From Streptomyces spororaveus (GTDB lineage: Bacteria > Actinomycetota > Actinomycetes > Streptomycetales > Streptomycetaceae), in NCBI RefSeq assembly GCF_016755875.1, contig NZ_BNED01000005.1, positions 62,001 through 126,000 of the forward strand: 64,000 nt of DNA, in the 5' to 3' direction. The notes below the pieces were generated by a model that was not told the origin of the DNA, ran no database searches, and saw only the letters and a program-made list of their open reading frames with translations. Both the position numbers and the translations under genes were made by a program. Of the stretch, positions 7,662 to 14,785 are shown piece by piece; the stretch's first letter is position 1, and each line of letters begins with the position of its first letter.

Positions 7662-8834
7662 ATGGACTTCCGCCTCACCGCCCGCCAGGAAGAGCTCCGG
7701 GGCGCGGCGCGCTCGCTCACCGACTTCATCATGAAGTACGAGCTCGACTGCGAGGAGAACAACGGGCTGCCCCCGCGGGCCCACACCGAGATCCGCGACG
7801 CCGTCCTGGACAGCGGGCTGCAGGCCGTCAACATGCCGAAGGAGTGGGGCGGCGCGGGCCTGACCATCCTGGAGCAGGTCACGGTCCAGGCGGAGCTCGG
7901 CCGGCTCACCGGGGCCCTGTGGGACATGGTGTGGCGTCCGGCCAACGCCCTGTCCTTCTGCACGCCCGAGCAGCGCGAGCGCTACCTCGTCCCCGTGATC
8001 CGCGGGCAGCGCCGGGACTGCTACGCGGTGACCGAGCCCGAGGCGGGGTCCGACCCGCAGAACCTGCGGACCACGGCGACGCGGACCGACGGCGGCTGGG
8101 TCCTCAACGGCGAGAAGTGGTTCGTGACCGTCGGCGACCACGCCGACTTCATGATCGTGCTGGCCGCCGCCGGGGAGGAGCGCGCACCGACCCTCTTCCT
8201 GGTCGACAAGGACACGACGGGCATCGAGATGACCCGGGTGCCGCGCTGGATGCACACCTTCGTCTACGAGCACCCCGAGTTCACCTTCACCGAGGTGTTC
8301 GTCCCCGACGACGCGGTCCTCGGCGAGGTGGGCCAGGGCTACGACATCACGCGCTCCTGGTTCACCGAGGAACGGCTGATGATCGCCGCCCGGACGATCG
8401 GGGCGGCGGAGCGGGCCCTGGAACTCGCCCGGGACTGGGCGGTGGAGCGGCGCCAGTTCGGCTCGCGCATCGCCGACTTCCAGCTGATCCAGGGCATGCT
8501 CGCCGACAGCGCCGTGGACATCGCCGTCAACCGGGCCTACACGCACCAGGTGGCCTGGGAGGTCGACGAGGGCGTCCTCGACCGCAAGACGCTGCACGCG
8601 AAGGCGGCCATCGCGAAGCTGGCGGCGAGCGAGGCGTCGGGGCGGGTGATCGACCGGTGCCTGCAGATCTTCGGCGGGCGCGGCTACGACCGCTCCTACC
8701 CGGTCGAGCGCCTCTACCGTGAGCTGCGCGTCGACCGGATCTGGGAGGGCACCTCCGAGATCCAGCGCCTGATCATCGCGGGCGAACTGGTCAAGCGCGG
8801 TACGGGTGTTCTGCGGATGCCGTCCGCCGAGTGA
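7662..8834 (+). CDS. Acyl-CoA dehydrogenase, second of a tandem pair
   Basis: This 390-aa paralogue of the preceding gene starts 39 bp after it with a GGA-rich ribosome site. It keeps YAVTEPEAGSDP, WVLNGEKWFVTVGD, RRQFGSRIADFQLIQ and the catalytic loop WEGTSEIQRL with Glu362. The substrate-pocket half differs from the first copy (for example DNGLPP against GGPLPV early on, and ENLRTT instead of GSGTST), so the two may act on different chain lengths or on successive cycles. No enoyl-CoA hydratase or thiolase is encoded nearby; those steps would need genes elsewhere. Confidence 0.92.
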   Translation: MDFRLTARQEELRGAARSLTDFIMKYELDCEENNGLPPRAHTEIRDAVLDSGLQAVNMPKEWGGAGLTILEQVTVQAELGRLTGALWDMVWRPANALSFCTPEQRERYLVPVIRGQRRDCYAVTEPEAGSDPQNLRTTATRTDGGWVLNGEKWFVTVGDHADFMIVLAAAGEERAPTLFLVDKDTTGIEMTRVPRWMHTFVYEHPEFTFTEVFVPDDAVLGEVGQGYDITRSWFTEERLMIAARTIGAAERALELARDWAVERRQFGSRIADFQLIQGMLADSAVDIAVNRAYTHQVAWEVDEGVLDRKTLHAKAAIAKLAASEASGRVIDRCLQIFGGRGYDRSYPVERLYRELRVDRIWEGTSEIQRLIIAGELVKRGTGVLRMPSAE

Positions 8835-9010
8835 CGGGGGGGCCGGGCCGGTGGTCCGGACGGCGCCCACCGGGCCGCCCGGACCGCCGGCCGCTCCCGC
8901 TCCCGCTCCCGCCCACGCCCACGGCCCCGTGGACAGCGGGAGCGGCACGGGCCCCGGGGGCGTCGGAAGCATCAAGCATCATCAGGCATCACAGGAGGGA
9001 GGACCGGTCG
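8835..9010 (+). other. Structured spacer with short repeats between dehydrogenase genes
   Basis: This 176-bp gap is the only long one in an otherwise tightly packed operon. It contains GC-rich inverted repeats around 8840-8895, three tandem CTCCCG units near 8893-8910 that can pair with a GCGGGAGC stretch near 8936-8944, and three GCATCA copies just before the next ribosome site. It could be an RNA-stability or partial-termination element; no protein is predicted. Confidence 0.4.
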
Positions 9011-9973
9011 ATGACCGATGTCGAACGGGTCGGGATCGTGGGCTGCGGACTGATGGGATCCGGTATCGCCGAGGTCTGCGCCCGGGCCGGACGCGACGTC
9101 GTGGTGGTGGAGACGAACCGTACGGCCGCCGCGGCCGGCCTGGAGCGGATCGTCCGCTCCCTGGAACGCGCTGCGGCGTCCGGGAAGCTGACGGCCGCCG
9201 AACGGGACGCCGCCGTCGGCCGGATCGCGGTGACCGCCGACGTGGCGCGGCTGGCCGACCGGGACCTGGTCGTGGAGGCGGTGGCGGAGGACGAGCGGGT
9301 GAAACTGGAGGTCTTCGCCCTGCTCGACCGGGTGGTGGAGCGCCGGGACGCCGTCCTCGCGACGAACACGTCCTCCATCCCCGTCATCAGGCTGGCCACG
9401 GCCGTCTCACGGCCGGAGCAGGTCGTCGGCCTGCACTTCTTCAACCCCGTACCGGTGCTCGCGCTGGTCGAGCTGGTGCCGTCCCTGCTCACCGCCGAGG
9501 AGACCGTCCGGCGGGCGCACGCGTTCGCCTCCGAGGTGCTGGGCAAGGAGGTCGTCCGCGCCCGGGACCGGGCGGGGTTCGTCGTGAACGCGCTCCTCGT
9601 GCCGTACCTGCTGGCCGCCGTGCGCATGGCCGAGTACGGCACCGCGTCGGCCGAGGACATCGACCGGGGCATGACCCTGGGATGCGCGCACCCGCTGGGA
9701 CCGCTCGCCCTGGCCGATCTGATCGGCCTGGACACGGTGCAGGCCATCGCGCGGTCGATGTACGCGGAATACAAGGAACCGCTGTACGCCACGCCGCCGC
9801 TGCTGGCCCGGATGGTCGACGCGGGCCGGCTGGGCCGCAAGACGGGCAGGGGCTTCCACACCTACGGCGACCGCGGGGGCGGCGCGATGCGCGAGGATGG
9901 TGCCGTGGTGGCCACGGCAACCGGGCCCACCCGCCCGGTCCACGGGCGCCGACACGGGGAGCAGCCGACGTGA
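9011..9973 (+). CDS. 3-hydroxyacyl-CoA (3-hydroxybutyryl-CoA) dehydrogenase
   Basis: This 320-aa NAD(P)-dependent enzyme converts a 3-hydroxyacyl-CoA to the 3-ketoacyl-CoA. The N-terminal dinucleotide-binding motif is GIVGCGLMGSGIAE. The catalytic region has ATNTSSIPV and VVGLHFFNPVPVLALVELV, containing the catalytic His, and the C-terminal domain has the usual DLIGLDTV and GRLGRKTGRGF. The start at 9011 follows AGGAGGGAGG; the longer frame upstream is Pro/Arg-rich and unlike the family. The stop overlaps the GTG of the TetR gene. L-carnitine dehydrogenases belong to the same superfamily, so a non-CoA hydroxy acid substrate is possible but less likely. Confidence 0.9.
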   Translation: MTDVERVGIVGCGLMGSGIAEVCARAGRDVVVVETNRTAAAAGLERIVRSLERAAASGKLTAAERDAAVGRIAVTADVARLADRDLVVEAVAEDERVKLEVFALLDRVVERRDAVLATNTSSIPVIRLATAVSRPEQVVGLHFFNPVPVLALVELVPSLLTAEETVRRAHAFASEVLGKEVVRARDRAGFVVNALLVPYLLAAVRMAEYGTASAEDIDRGMTLGCAHPLGPLALADLIGLDTVQAIARSMYAEYKEPLYATPPLLARMVDAGRLGRKTGRGFHTYGDRGGGAMREDGAVVATATGPTRPVHGRRHGEQPT

Positions 9974-10581
9974 CCAAGGCCGAGCGCGCAATCGAGACGC
10001 GTGAGCGAATCCTCACGGCCGCCTGCGAGGTGATCGCCGACATCGGCTTCGAGAACGTCAGCATGCGCAAGGTCGCCGAGCACGCCGGGGTGTCGAAGGC
10101 CCTGCTGCACTACCACTTCGACACGCGCGAGAAGCTCTTCGCCGAGGCGATGACGCATTCCTTCGCGCAGACCGGTACGGACACCGAGGGAGTCCCCGAC
10201 TCGGTGCCCTCCTCCGTCGTCCTGGCCCGCATCCTGCGCAGCATGCTCCCGACGGACGCGGAACTGCGCCAGGACTGGAAGCTCTGGCAGGAGTTGTGGG
10301 TGCGGGCCCAGCGCGACACGGCGGCCCGGCACTTGGCCGTCGACCTGTACGACCAACTGCACGCGTGGGTCGGCGGGGCCGTGGAACGGGGCATCCGCTC
10401 CGGGGAGTTCACCGACTGCGACGTCGCCGCGCTCGGCACCCTCGTACTGGCCCTGTGCGACGGCCTCGGCATCCGGCTGATGCTCGACGACCCCCGGGTG
10501 GACCTCGCGGCGGCCCGGTCGACGATCTGGCGGGCCATCGCACCCGCGCTGGGCATCGCCCCGGAGTTCCCGGACGTCTGA
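9970..10581 (+). CDS. TetR-family transcriptional regulator of the acyl-CoA operon
   Basis: This 203-aa protein has an N-terminal TetR DNA-binding domain (residues about 8-55: RERILTAACEVIADIGFENVSMRKVAEHAG, then LLHYHFDTREKLF, given here as partial landmarks) and a variable ligand-binding domain with the WRAIAPALGI end typical of the family. The GTG start overlaps the TGA of the preceding dehydrogenase (GTGA). As the last gene of the unit it would be auto-regulated if it binds the palindromes at 2164 and 2196, the only perfect TetR-type sites seen in the region. The inducer is probably an acyl-CoA intermediate (inference from family habits). Confidence 0.9.
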   Translation: MTKAERAIETRERILTAACEVIADIGFENVSMRKVAEHAGVSKALLHYHFDTREKLFAEAMTHSFAQTGTDTEGVPDSVPSSVVLARILRSMLPTDAELRQDWKLWQELWVRAQRDTAARHLAVDLYDQLHAWVGGAVERGIRSGEFTDCDVAALGTLVLALCDGLGIRLMLDDPRVDLAAARSTIWRAIAPALGIAPEFPDV

Positions 10582-10627
10582 CGGGTCCGGCCGGTCAGCC
10601 GGTCCTCCGGCCGGTCGGCCGGCCGCT

Positions 10628-10981
10628 TCAGCCGGGACCGTGCACGGTCTGTACGCGGCCGACCGGGTCGACGGTGAGGGCGACCCGCTCCGTCCTGTTG
10701 CCCAGCGCCAGCACGATCCACACGACGCCCCACAGGAGGCAGGTGAAGATGGTCAGGATCGCGTGCAGGAGGTGGTTGACGTTCCCGCCGCGCACCAGCA
10801 CCGCCTGGGTCGGAGAGCGCGATTCGACGCGCCATCCGAGGGCGACGTACTGGTTCACCCTCCAGTCGAGGACCGCGGTCCGCCGTGCGTCGTCGAGCGG
10901 CTCGCCCGGGGGCGCGTAGAACAGTTCCGGAGGGGGATCGGGGAGCGGCCCCCAGCCCTTCGGTCGGTCGGAGTTGGCCAT
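10628..10981 (-). CDS. Small membrane protein, hypothetical
   Basis: This 117-aa protein, of a kind common in streptomycetes, has a Pro-rich N-terminus, a small folded segment (VNQYVALGWRVESRSPTQAVLV) and one strong membrane segment (ILTIFTCLLWGVVWIVLALG, about residues 75-94), then a short hydrophilic tail. The start at 10981 is supported by GGGGAGG 7 bp upstream. The longer open frame to 11224 is not supported. It is convergent with the TetR gene. Function unknown. Confidence 0.75.
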   Translation of the reverse strand: MANSDRPKGWGPLPDPPPELFYAPPGEPLDDARRTAVLDWRVNQYVALGWRVESRSPTQAVLVRGGNVNHLLHAILTIFTCLLWGVVWIVLALGNRTERVALTVDPVGRVQTVHGPG

Positions 10982-11303
10982 CGGTCCTGCCTCCCCACAC
11001 GTCGGGGCCGCCGGAGGGCGGCACCGGGGGCGGGACGGCATCGCCGGGTCCCGCATATCCCCAGGGTGCTCCGGGCGGGCCGGTCCGGCATTCCGAGCCC
11101 GCCGGACCGCTCCCGTGTCGCACATCAGTACGAATTCAGTTCCGGTCTTCCGGCCGTTGTCAGTGGTGCGCCCTACAGTCGGGGCATTCCCGTTCACGGG
11201 TTGAGGCGGGCTGCCTCGCTGCACGATCCCGCCCCACCGGACCCCCTCGGGGGACAGCGCCCGGTGGGGTGGCGCGCGGCCCCGGCGGCGGCTCGCCGGG
11301 ACC
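10982..11303. other. Intergenic region, 322 bp, no gene
   Basis: This is the upstream region of the small membrane protein. It contains the hairpin at 11232-11269 that ends the lactonase-like gene. The frames crossing it are Arg/Pro-rich shadows. A relatively AT-rich patch near 11125-11165 may hold the leftward promoter, but no clear -35/-10 pair was found. Confidence 0.5.
11232..11269 (-). terminator. Terminator hairpin after the lactonase-like gene
   Basis: CCCCACCGG (11232-11240) pairs perfectly with CCGGTGGGG (11261-11269), and a second small C-rich/G-rich stem lies inside the loop. It is 35 bp beyond the stop of the leftward gene. There is no U-tract, as is usual for this GC content. 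Confidence 0.65.
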
Positions 11304-12098
11304 TCAGTCCCAGAACTCGCCGTCGTGCGGGAGTGCGGCGAAGTGGTCCGGATCGTGGGAGAGGAAGACCCGGATGCCGGCCCGGGACAGCGCGCGCAGG
11401 CGCCCGTGGGTCAGCATCTTCTCCTCGGTGTTCCAGTCGCTGAGCATGGGCACGTTGTGGTCCAGCCCCTGCTGGAGGTGCGCGGCGTCGCCCATGAGGG
11501 CGATCCGTCCGTGGTGGTCGAGGTCCAGGACGAGGCCCTGGTGGCCGGGTGTGTGGCCCGCGGTGCGCACGAGCCTGAGCGTGCCGTCCTGGAACAGGTC
11601 GATGTCACCGCCCAGTTCGAGGAAGTCGTAGTTCCGGCTGCCCGCGTAGTCGTCGAAGGCGTAGCCCCGGGCCGTCCAGCGGTCCGGCCACCAGGCATGG
11701 CGCAGTTCGTCGCGCTGGGCCACATGCACGGCGTGCGGGAAGTAGGTCATCCCTCCCGCGTGGTCGAGGTGCAGGTGGGAGTAGAGGACGTACCTGACGT
11801 CGGTGAGCCGGTACCCGAGGCGCTCCAGCTGGGCGTCGACGGCGTGCGCCCGGGTGAACCCCTCGGCGCCGTAGGCCGCCCGCAGGCCCGGACCCCAGTG
11901 GGCCTCGGCCTGCTCGGGGTCCGCCACGCGGTGGTTGACCCCCGTGTCGAAGAGGACCGGTCCGTGCGTGGCGTGCTCGATGACGGCGACCGTGGAGGGG
12001 ACGGTGACCATGCCGGTCGCGCCGTACACGAGGTCGCTCTTCGGCATGGTGAAGGGCCCGGCGTCCAGTGTCGTCACCCGTAGTCTCGCGGTCACCAC
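11304..12098 (-). CDS. Metallo-beta-lactamase-fold hydrolase, N-acyl-homoserine-lactonase-like
   Basis: This 264-aa protein has the dinuclear-zinc motif HLHLDHAGG (the HxHxDH signature) preceded by VLYSHLH, a later metal His in RTAGHTPGHQG, an Asp in LMGDAAH and a final His in FLSHDPDHF. Overall length and spacing match AttM/AiiA-type lactonases and related lactone or ester hydrolases. It starts with GTG after GGGAGG. No signal peptide, so it is cytoplasmic. Substrate could be an AHL, a gamma-butyrolactone or another lactone; sequence alone does not decide. It stands alone, with its own terminator. Confidence 0.85.
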   Translation of the reverse strand: MVTARLRVTTLDAGPFTMPKSDLVYGATGMVTVPSTVAVIEHATHGPVLFDTGVNHRVADPEQAEAHWGPGLRAAYGAEGFTRAHAVDAQLERLGYRLTDVRYVLYSHLHLDHAGGMTYFPHAVHVAQRDELRHAWWPDRWTARGYAFDDYAGSRNYDFLELGGDIDLFQDGTLRLVRTAGHTPGHQGLVLDLDHHGRIALMGDAAHLQQGLDHNVPMLSDWNTEEKMLTHGRLRALSRAGIRVFLSHDPDHFAALPHDGEFWD

Positions 12099-12185
12099 GG
12101 GACCTCCCTCCCTCGCGGTGGGCGGACTCCACCTGTCCAGGATAGGGGTGCCCGGCGGATCGGGCTCGGACGGCGCCGGGACGGC

Positions 12186-12809
12186 CTACCGCTTGTGGGG
12201 CGGGTCCACGCGTCGGAGGGCCTGGGCGAGGGCGGTCGGCGAGTCCACCGAGACGTACACGGTCACCGCCGCCACCGGTCCGTGCGGGCCCAGGTCGAGG
12301 AGTACGGGCGGGTCCAGGTGCACGGCCACGTTCAGGGCGCTCTCCACCGAGCAGGCCACCGCGCCCGGTTCGCCGGGCACCGGCCTCGGGCCCCGGCCGG
12401 CGACGGTGCGTACCACCGGGGAGGTGGAGCGGACCGCCGAGCGCGGCAGGGTCAGGTCCCCGAGGAAGGCGGTCCGCAGGACCAGCCGTGTCTCGTCCAC
12501 CTGGTGCGGGTGCCGGACCAGGGCGGCCACCAGGCCCAGCCCGCCCAGCACGAGCAGGAGTTCCAGGGCCGCGTGCACCGGCCGGACCGCGGGCGGCAGC
12601 ATCGAGGAGAGCAGGAAGGCCGCCACGATCTCCGTCACCGCCAGGACCAGCACCACCTGCCGTGTACCGGCCGAGTGTCCCGGTCCGGGCCCCGGTACCG
12701 GCGGACGCCGCAGCACGACCGCCGTCAGCGACGCCGCCCATATCCGCAGGATCCCGGCCCGGGTGGGCCGGGGCGTCACGGTCCCTGCCGTCGGTTCCGT
12801 CACCGTCAC
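12186..12809 (-). CDS. Hypothetical membrane protein
   Basis: This 207-aa protein has two membrane segments (about residues 50-67, VVLVLAVTEIVAAFLLSS, and 78-98, AALELLLVLGGLGLVAALV) between a Pro-rich cytoplasmic N-terminus and a C-terminal domain of beta-strand character (LVLRTAFLGDLTLPRSAVRS ... VTVYVSV). The C-terminal domain resembles the PH-like or PDZ-like tail domains of small actinobacterial membrane proteins, but I cannot name a family. The gene is 87 bp upstream of the lactonase-like gene on the same strand. Confidence 0.7.
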   Translation of the reverse strand: MTVTEPTAGTVTPRPTRAGILRIWAASLTAVVLRRPPVPGPGPGHSAGTRQVVLVLAVTEIVAAFLLSSMLPPAVRPVHAALELLLVLGGLGLVAALVRHPHQVDETRLVLRTAFLGDLTLPRSAVRSTSPVVRTVAGRGPRPVPGEPGAVACSVESALNVAVHLDPPVLLDLGPHGPVAAVTVYVSVDSPTALAQALRRVDPPHKR

Positions 12810-12986
12810 GGCCGCCCCCTGCCCGTCGTCGCCGCGCTGCTTCCCCTGTCAAGGCTCGCGCGCGTCCCGCGGGGTGGGCAGTGACAAATGTCAGGGGTGC
12901 GCGGACGGTACCGCGCGCGGGTCTCCCGGGGCTGGGGAATCGGTGAATCGGGGACGGCGGCGCGGAACGGTCGGCAGGATGGCCGC

Positions 12987-14075
12987 ATGGACCGTGGGGA
13001 CTTGAGGCCGCGCGGGTCGCGGCCGGTGGTGGTGCGGGTGCCGGTGGAACCGGTGGAAGCCGCAGTGGAAGCCGATGCGCTCGACGCCGCGGCGCGTGCG
13101 GGCGATGTGGTGGTGCGCGGACCGCTGTTCGGGGTGGCGGCGCAGTCCCCCGAGGACGGGCCGCGCTGGCGGGTGGTGCTCGAAGTGACGGCCGGCTGCC
13201 CGCAGCAGGCGCGCGACGCGCTGAACTCGCGGCTGTGGTTCCACGCGAAGGACGAGGCGAAGGACCGGGCGGAGCGGCGCGCGCTCCTGGCGGCGGTCGC
13301 CCGGCTGGAGCGCGAGCGGGTCGACGACCTCGTCGTGTGCGGGACCCGGTACCGGGTGGTGCGCGCCGAGGAGTACGCGGTGTCGGGCCCGGGCGGGATG
13401 GAGGCGCCGCGCCCGACCGACCCGGAGCCCCTCGTGCCCGACTGGGACCGGGCCGTCGGGGAGCCCGGGATCGATGAGGAGCTGGTCGTGGATCCGGATG
13501 CTCCGGTCACCCCTACACAGGCGTTCGAGCAGCTGGCGCTGCGCGGCCTGTGCTACACGGGCGACCGGTTCCCCGAGGAGGTGCGGGCCGACTCCCGGCA
13601 GGCCCTGGACACCCACCCCGACGTGCTGGTGATGCCGCCGACCTTCTCGGTCGTGGAGCGGACCGCCGACGGATGGCGGCCGGTCAGCGGCCCGCACGCG
13701 ACCCCGCACGCCGCCCGCAAGTCGCTGGACTTCGCGCTGACCTGGATGTGGCCGCGGATGCGCGGTCACATCCCGCAGGACGCCGACCCGCGCACGGACG
13801 CCCGTACGTGGGCGGCCGCGGACGGCGGGAGGTCCGCCGACCTGCGGGCCGCGAAGCTCGCGGCGTACGCCGGTGCCGCGGACACGCTCCGGACCGGCCG
13901 GGTCAACCGGCTGGAGTTCCAGGACGTGCTGTACCAGATCGTCCGCACCCGCCGCCTGCTGCGCTGGGGGCCCGACGGGCCGGAGGGTCCGCGGCCGTCC
14001 GACGTCAACAGCCAGGACCCCGCACGCATCCACCTCACGCTGGACGAGGACGGCCGCGTCCTCCCCGACGAGTGA
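12987..14075 (+). CDS. Streptomycete conserved hypothetical protein (resembles DUF5954)
   Basis: This 362-aa soluble protein has repeated WRVV/YRVV beta-hairpin segments, a basic helix (HAKDEAKDRAERRALLAAVARLE) and a C-terminal region with RTRRLLRWGPDGPEGPRPSD. From memory the pattern (arrays with PQQARDALNSR and CGTRYRVVRAEEY) matches proteins annotated as DUF5954, a family restricted to actinomycetes; this was not checked against a database. The start at 12987 has AGGATG 7 bp upstream and follows an unlikely basic extension in the same frame. Function unknown. Confidence 0.75.
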   Translation: MDRGDLRPRGSRPVVVRVPVEPVEAAVEADALDAAARAGDVVVRGPLFGVAAQSPEDGPRWRVVLEVTAGCPQQARDALNSRLWFHAKDEAKDRAERRALLAAVARLERERVDDLVVCGTRYRVVRAEEYAVSGPGGMEAPRPTDPEPLVPDWDRAVGEPGIDEELVVDPDAPVTPTQAFEQLALRGLCYTGDRFPEEVRADSRQALDTHPDVLVMPPTFSVVERTADGWRPVSGPHATPHAARKSLDFALTWMWPRMRGHIPQDADPRTDARTWAAADGGRSADLRAAKLAAYAGAADTLRTGRVNRLEFQDVLYQIVRTRRLLRWGPDGPEGPRPSDVNSQDPARIHLTLDEDGRVLPDE

Positions 14076-14207
14076 CCCGCCCGCCGGCCCGCCCTTCCCG
14101 TGGAAGTCGGCGCCCGCCGGGCGTTTCGACGTGCGCCACCGGACCTCCATGGGCAACGGTGGACCCGCCCCGCTGTGCGACCCGCTGATGCCCCGAGGGA
14201 GACACCT

Positions 14208-14639
14208 GTGAACTGGACGCTCGAAGTCGTCCCCGTCCCTGTCACCGACATGGATCGCGCGAAGAGTTTCTACGCCGACAAGGTGGGCTTCGGCGTCGAC
14301 CTCGACGACGAGGTCTCGCCCGGGGTGCGCATCATCCAGATGACGCCGCCCGGTTCCCGGTGCTCCATCGCCATGCTCCAGGGGATGCCCACGGCACCGG
14401 ACGGCCGGGTCATGGCACCCGGCACCCTGCAGGGCCTCCAGCTGTGCGTCACGGACATCGAGGCGGCCCGCGAGGAACTGGTGGCCCGGGGCGTGGACGT
14501 GTCGCCCGTCCGGAACCTCGGCGCGTCGGGCTGGCAGGAGGGCAAGGGCGGAACCTGGAACTCCTTCATCACCTTCGACGACCCCGACGGCAATGGCTGG
14601 ATCGTCCAGGAGGCGCCTTCGGAGCTGTCCGAGCGCTGA
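14208..14639 (+). CDS. VOC-superfamily (glyoxalase/bleomycin-resistance-like) protein
   Basis: This 143-aa protein has the paired beta-alpha-beta modules of the VOC fold: VPVPVTDMDRAKSFYADKVGF at the N-terminus, LQLCVTDIEAAREELVARGV in the middle and FDDPDGNGWIVQE at the end. Metal-ligand candidates are the terminal Glu in IVQE and Gln49. It starts with GTG after GAGGGAGA. No pathway context. It may be a dioxygenase-like or resistance-type domain protein; the substrate cannot be predicted. Confidence 0.88.
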   Translation: MNWTLEVVPVPVTDMDRAKSFYADKVGFGVDLDDEVSPGVRIIQMTPPGSRCSIAMLQGMPTAPDGRVMAPGTLQGLQLCVTDIEAAREELVARGVDVSPVRNLGASGWQEGKGGTWNSFITFDDPDGNGWIVQEAPSELSER

Positions 14640-14659
14640 CGGGGCGGGCTCGCTCCCCA

Positions 14660-14686
14660 GGGCGGGCAGATGTACCAAACCCGCCC
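14660..14686 (+). terminator. Possible terminator after the VOC gene
   Basis: GGGCGGG (14660-14666) pairs with CCCGCCC (14680-14686) across a 13-nt loop, 20 bp after the stop codon. The stem is short and there is no U-tract, so confidence is limited. Confidence 0.4.
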
Positions 14687-14785
14687 CCTGCGGGGAGGAA
14701 TCCCGGCGCGTACAGACCGGCCGCCCGCACAGCGGACCAGTACATTCCCGATTTCAGCCGGTTCGTACAAGTCTGGGGATGTGCC

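Noticed and set aside
4212..8975. A 1587-codon open frame on the minus strand
   Set aside because: It is the antisense shadow of the CoA-ligase/acyl-CoA-dehydrogenase genes: Gly/Arg/Val/Asp-rich, no domain signal, no ribosome site, and the plus strand carries clear enzyme motifs throughout.
10582..10627. Terminator between the TetR gene and the convergent membrane protein
   Set aside because: Several CCGGCCGG copies are present but no single stem-loop is clearly preferred, so it was not listed as a feature.
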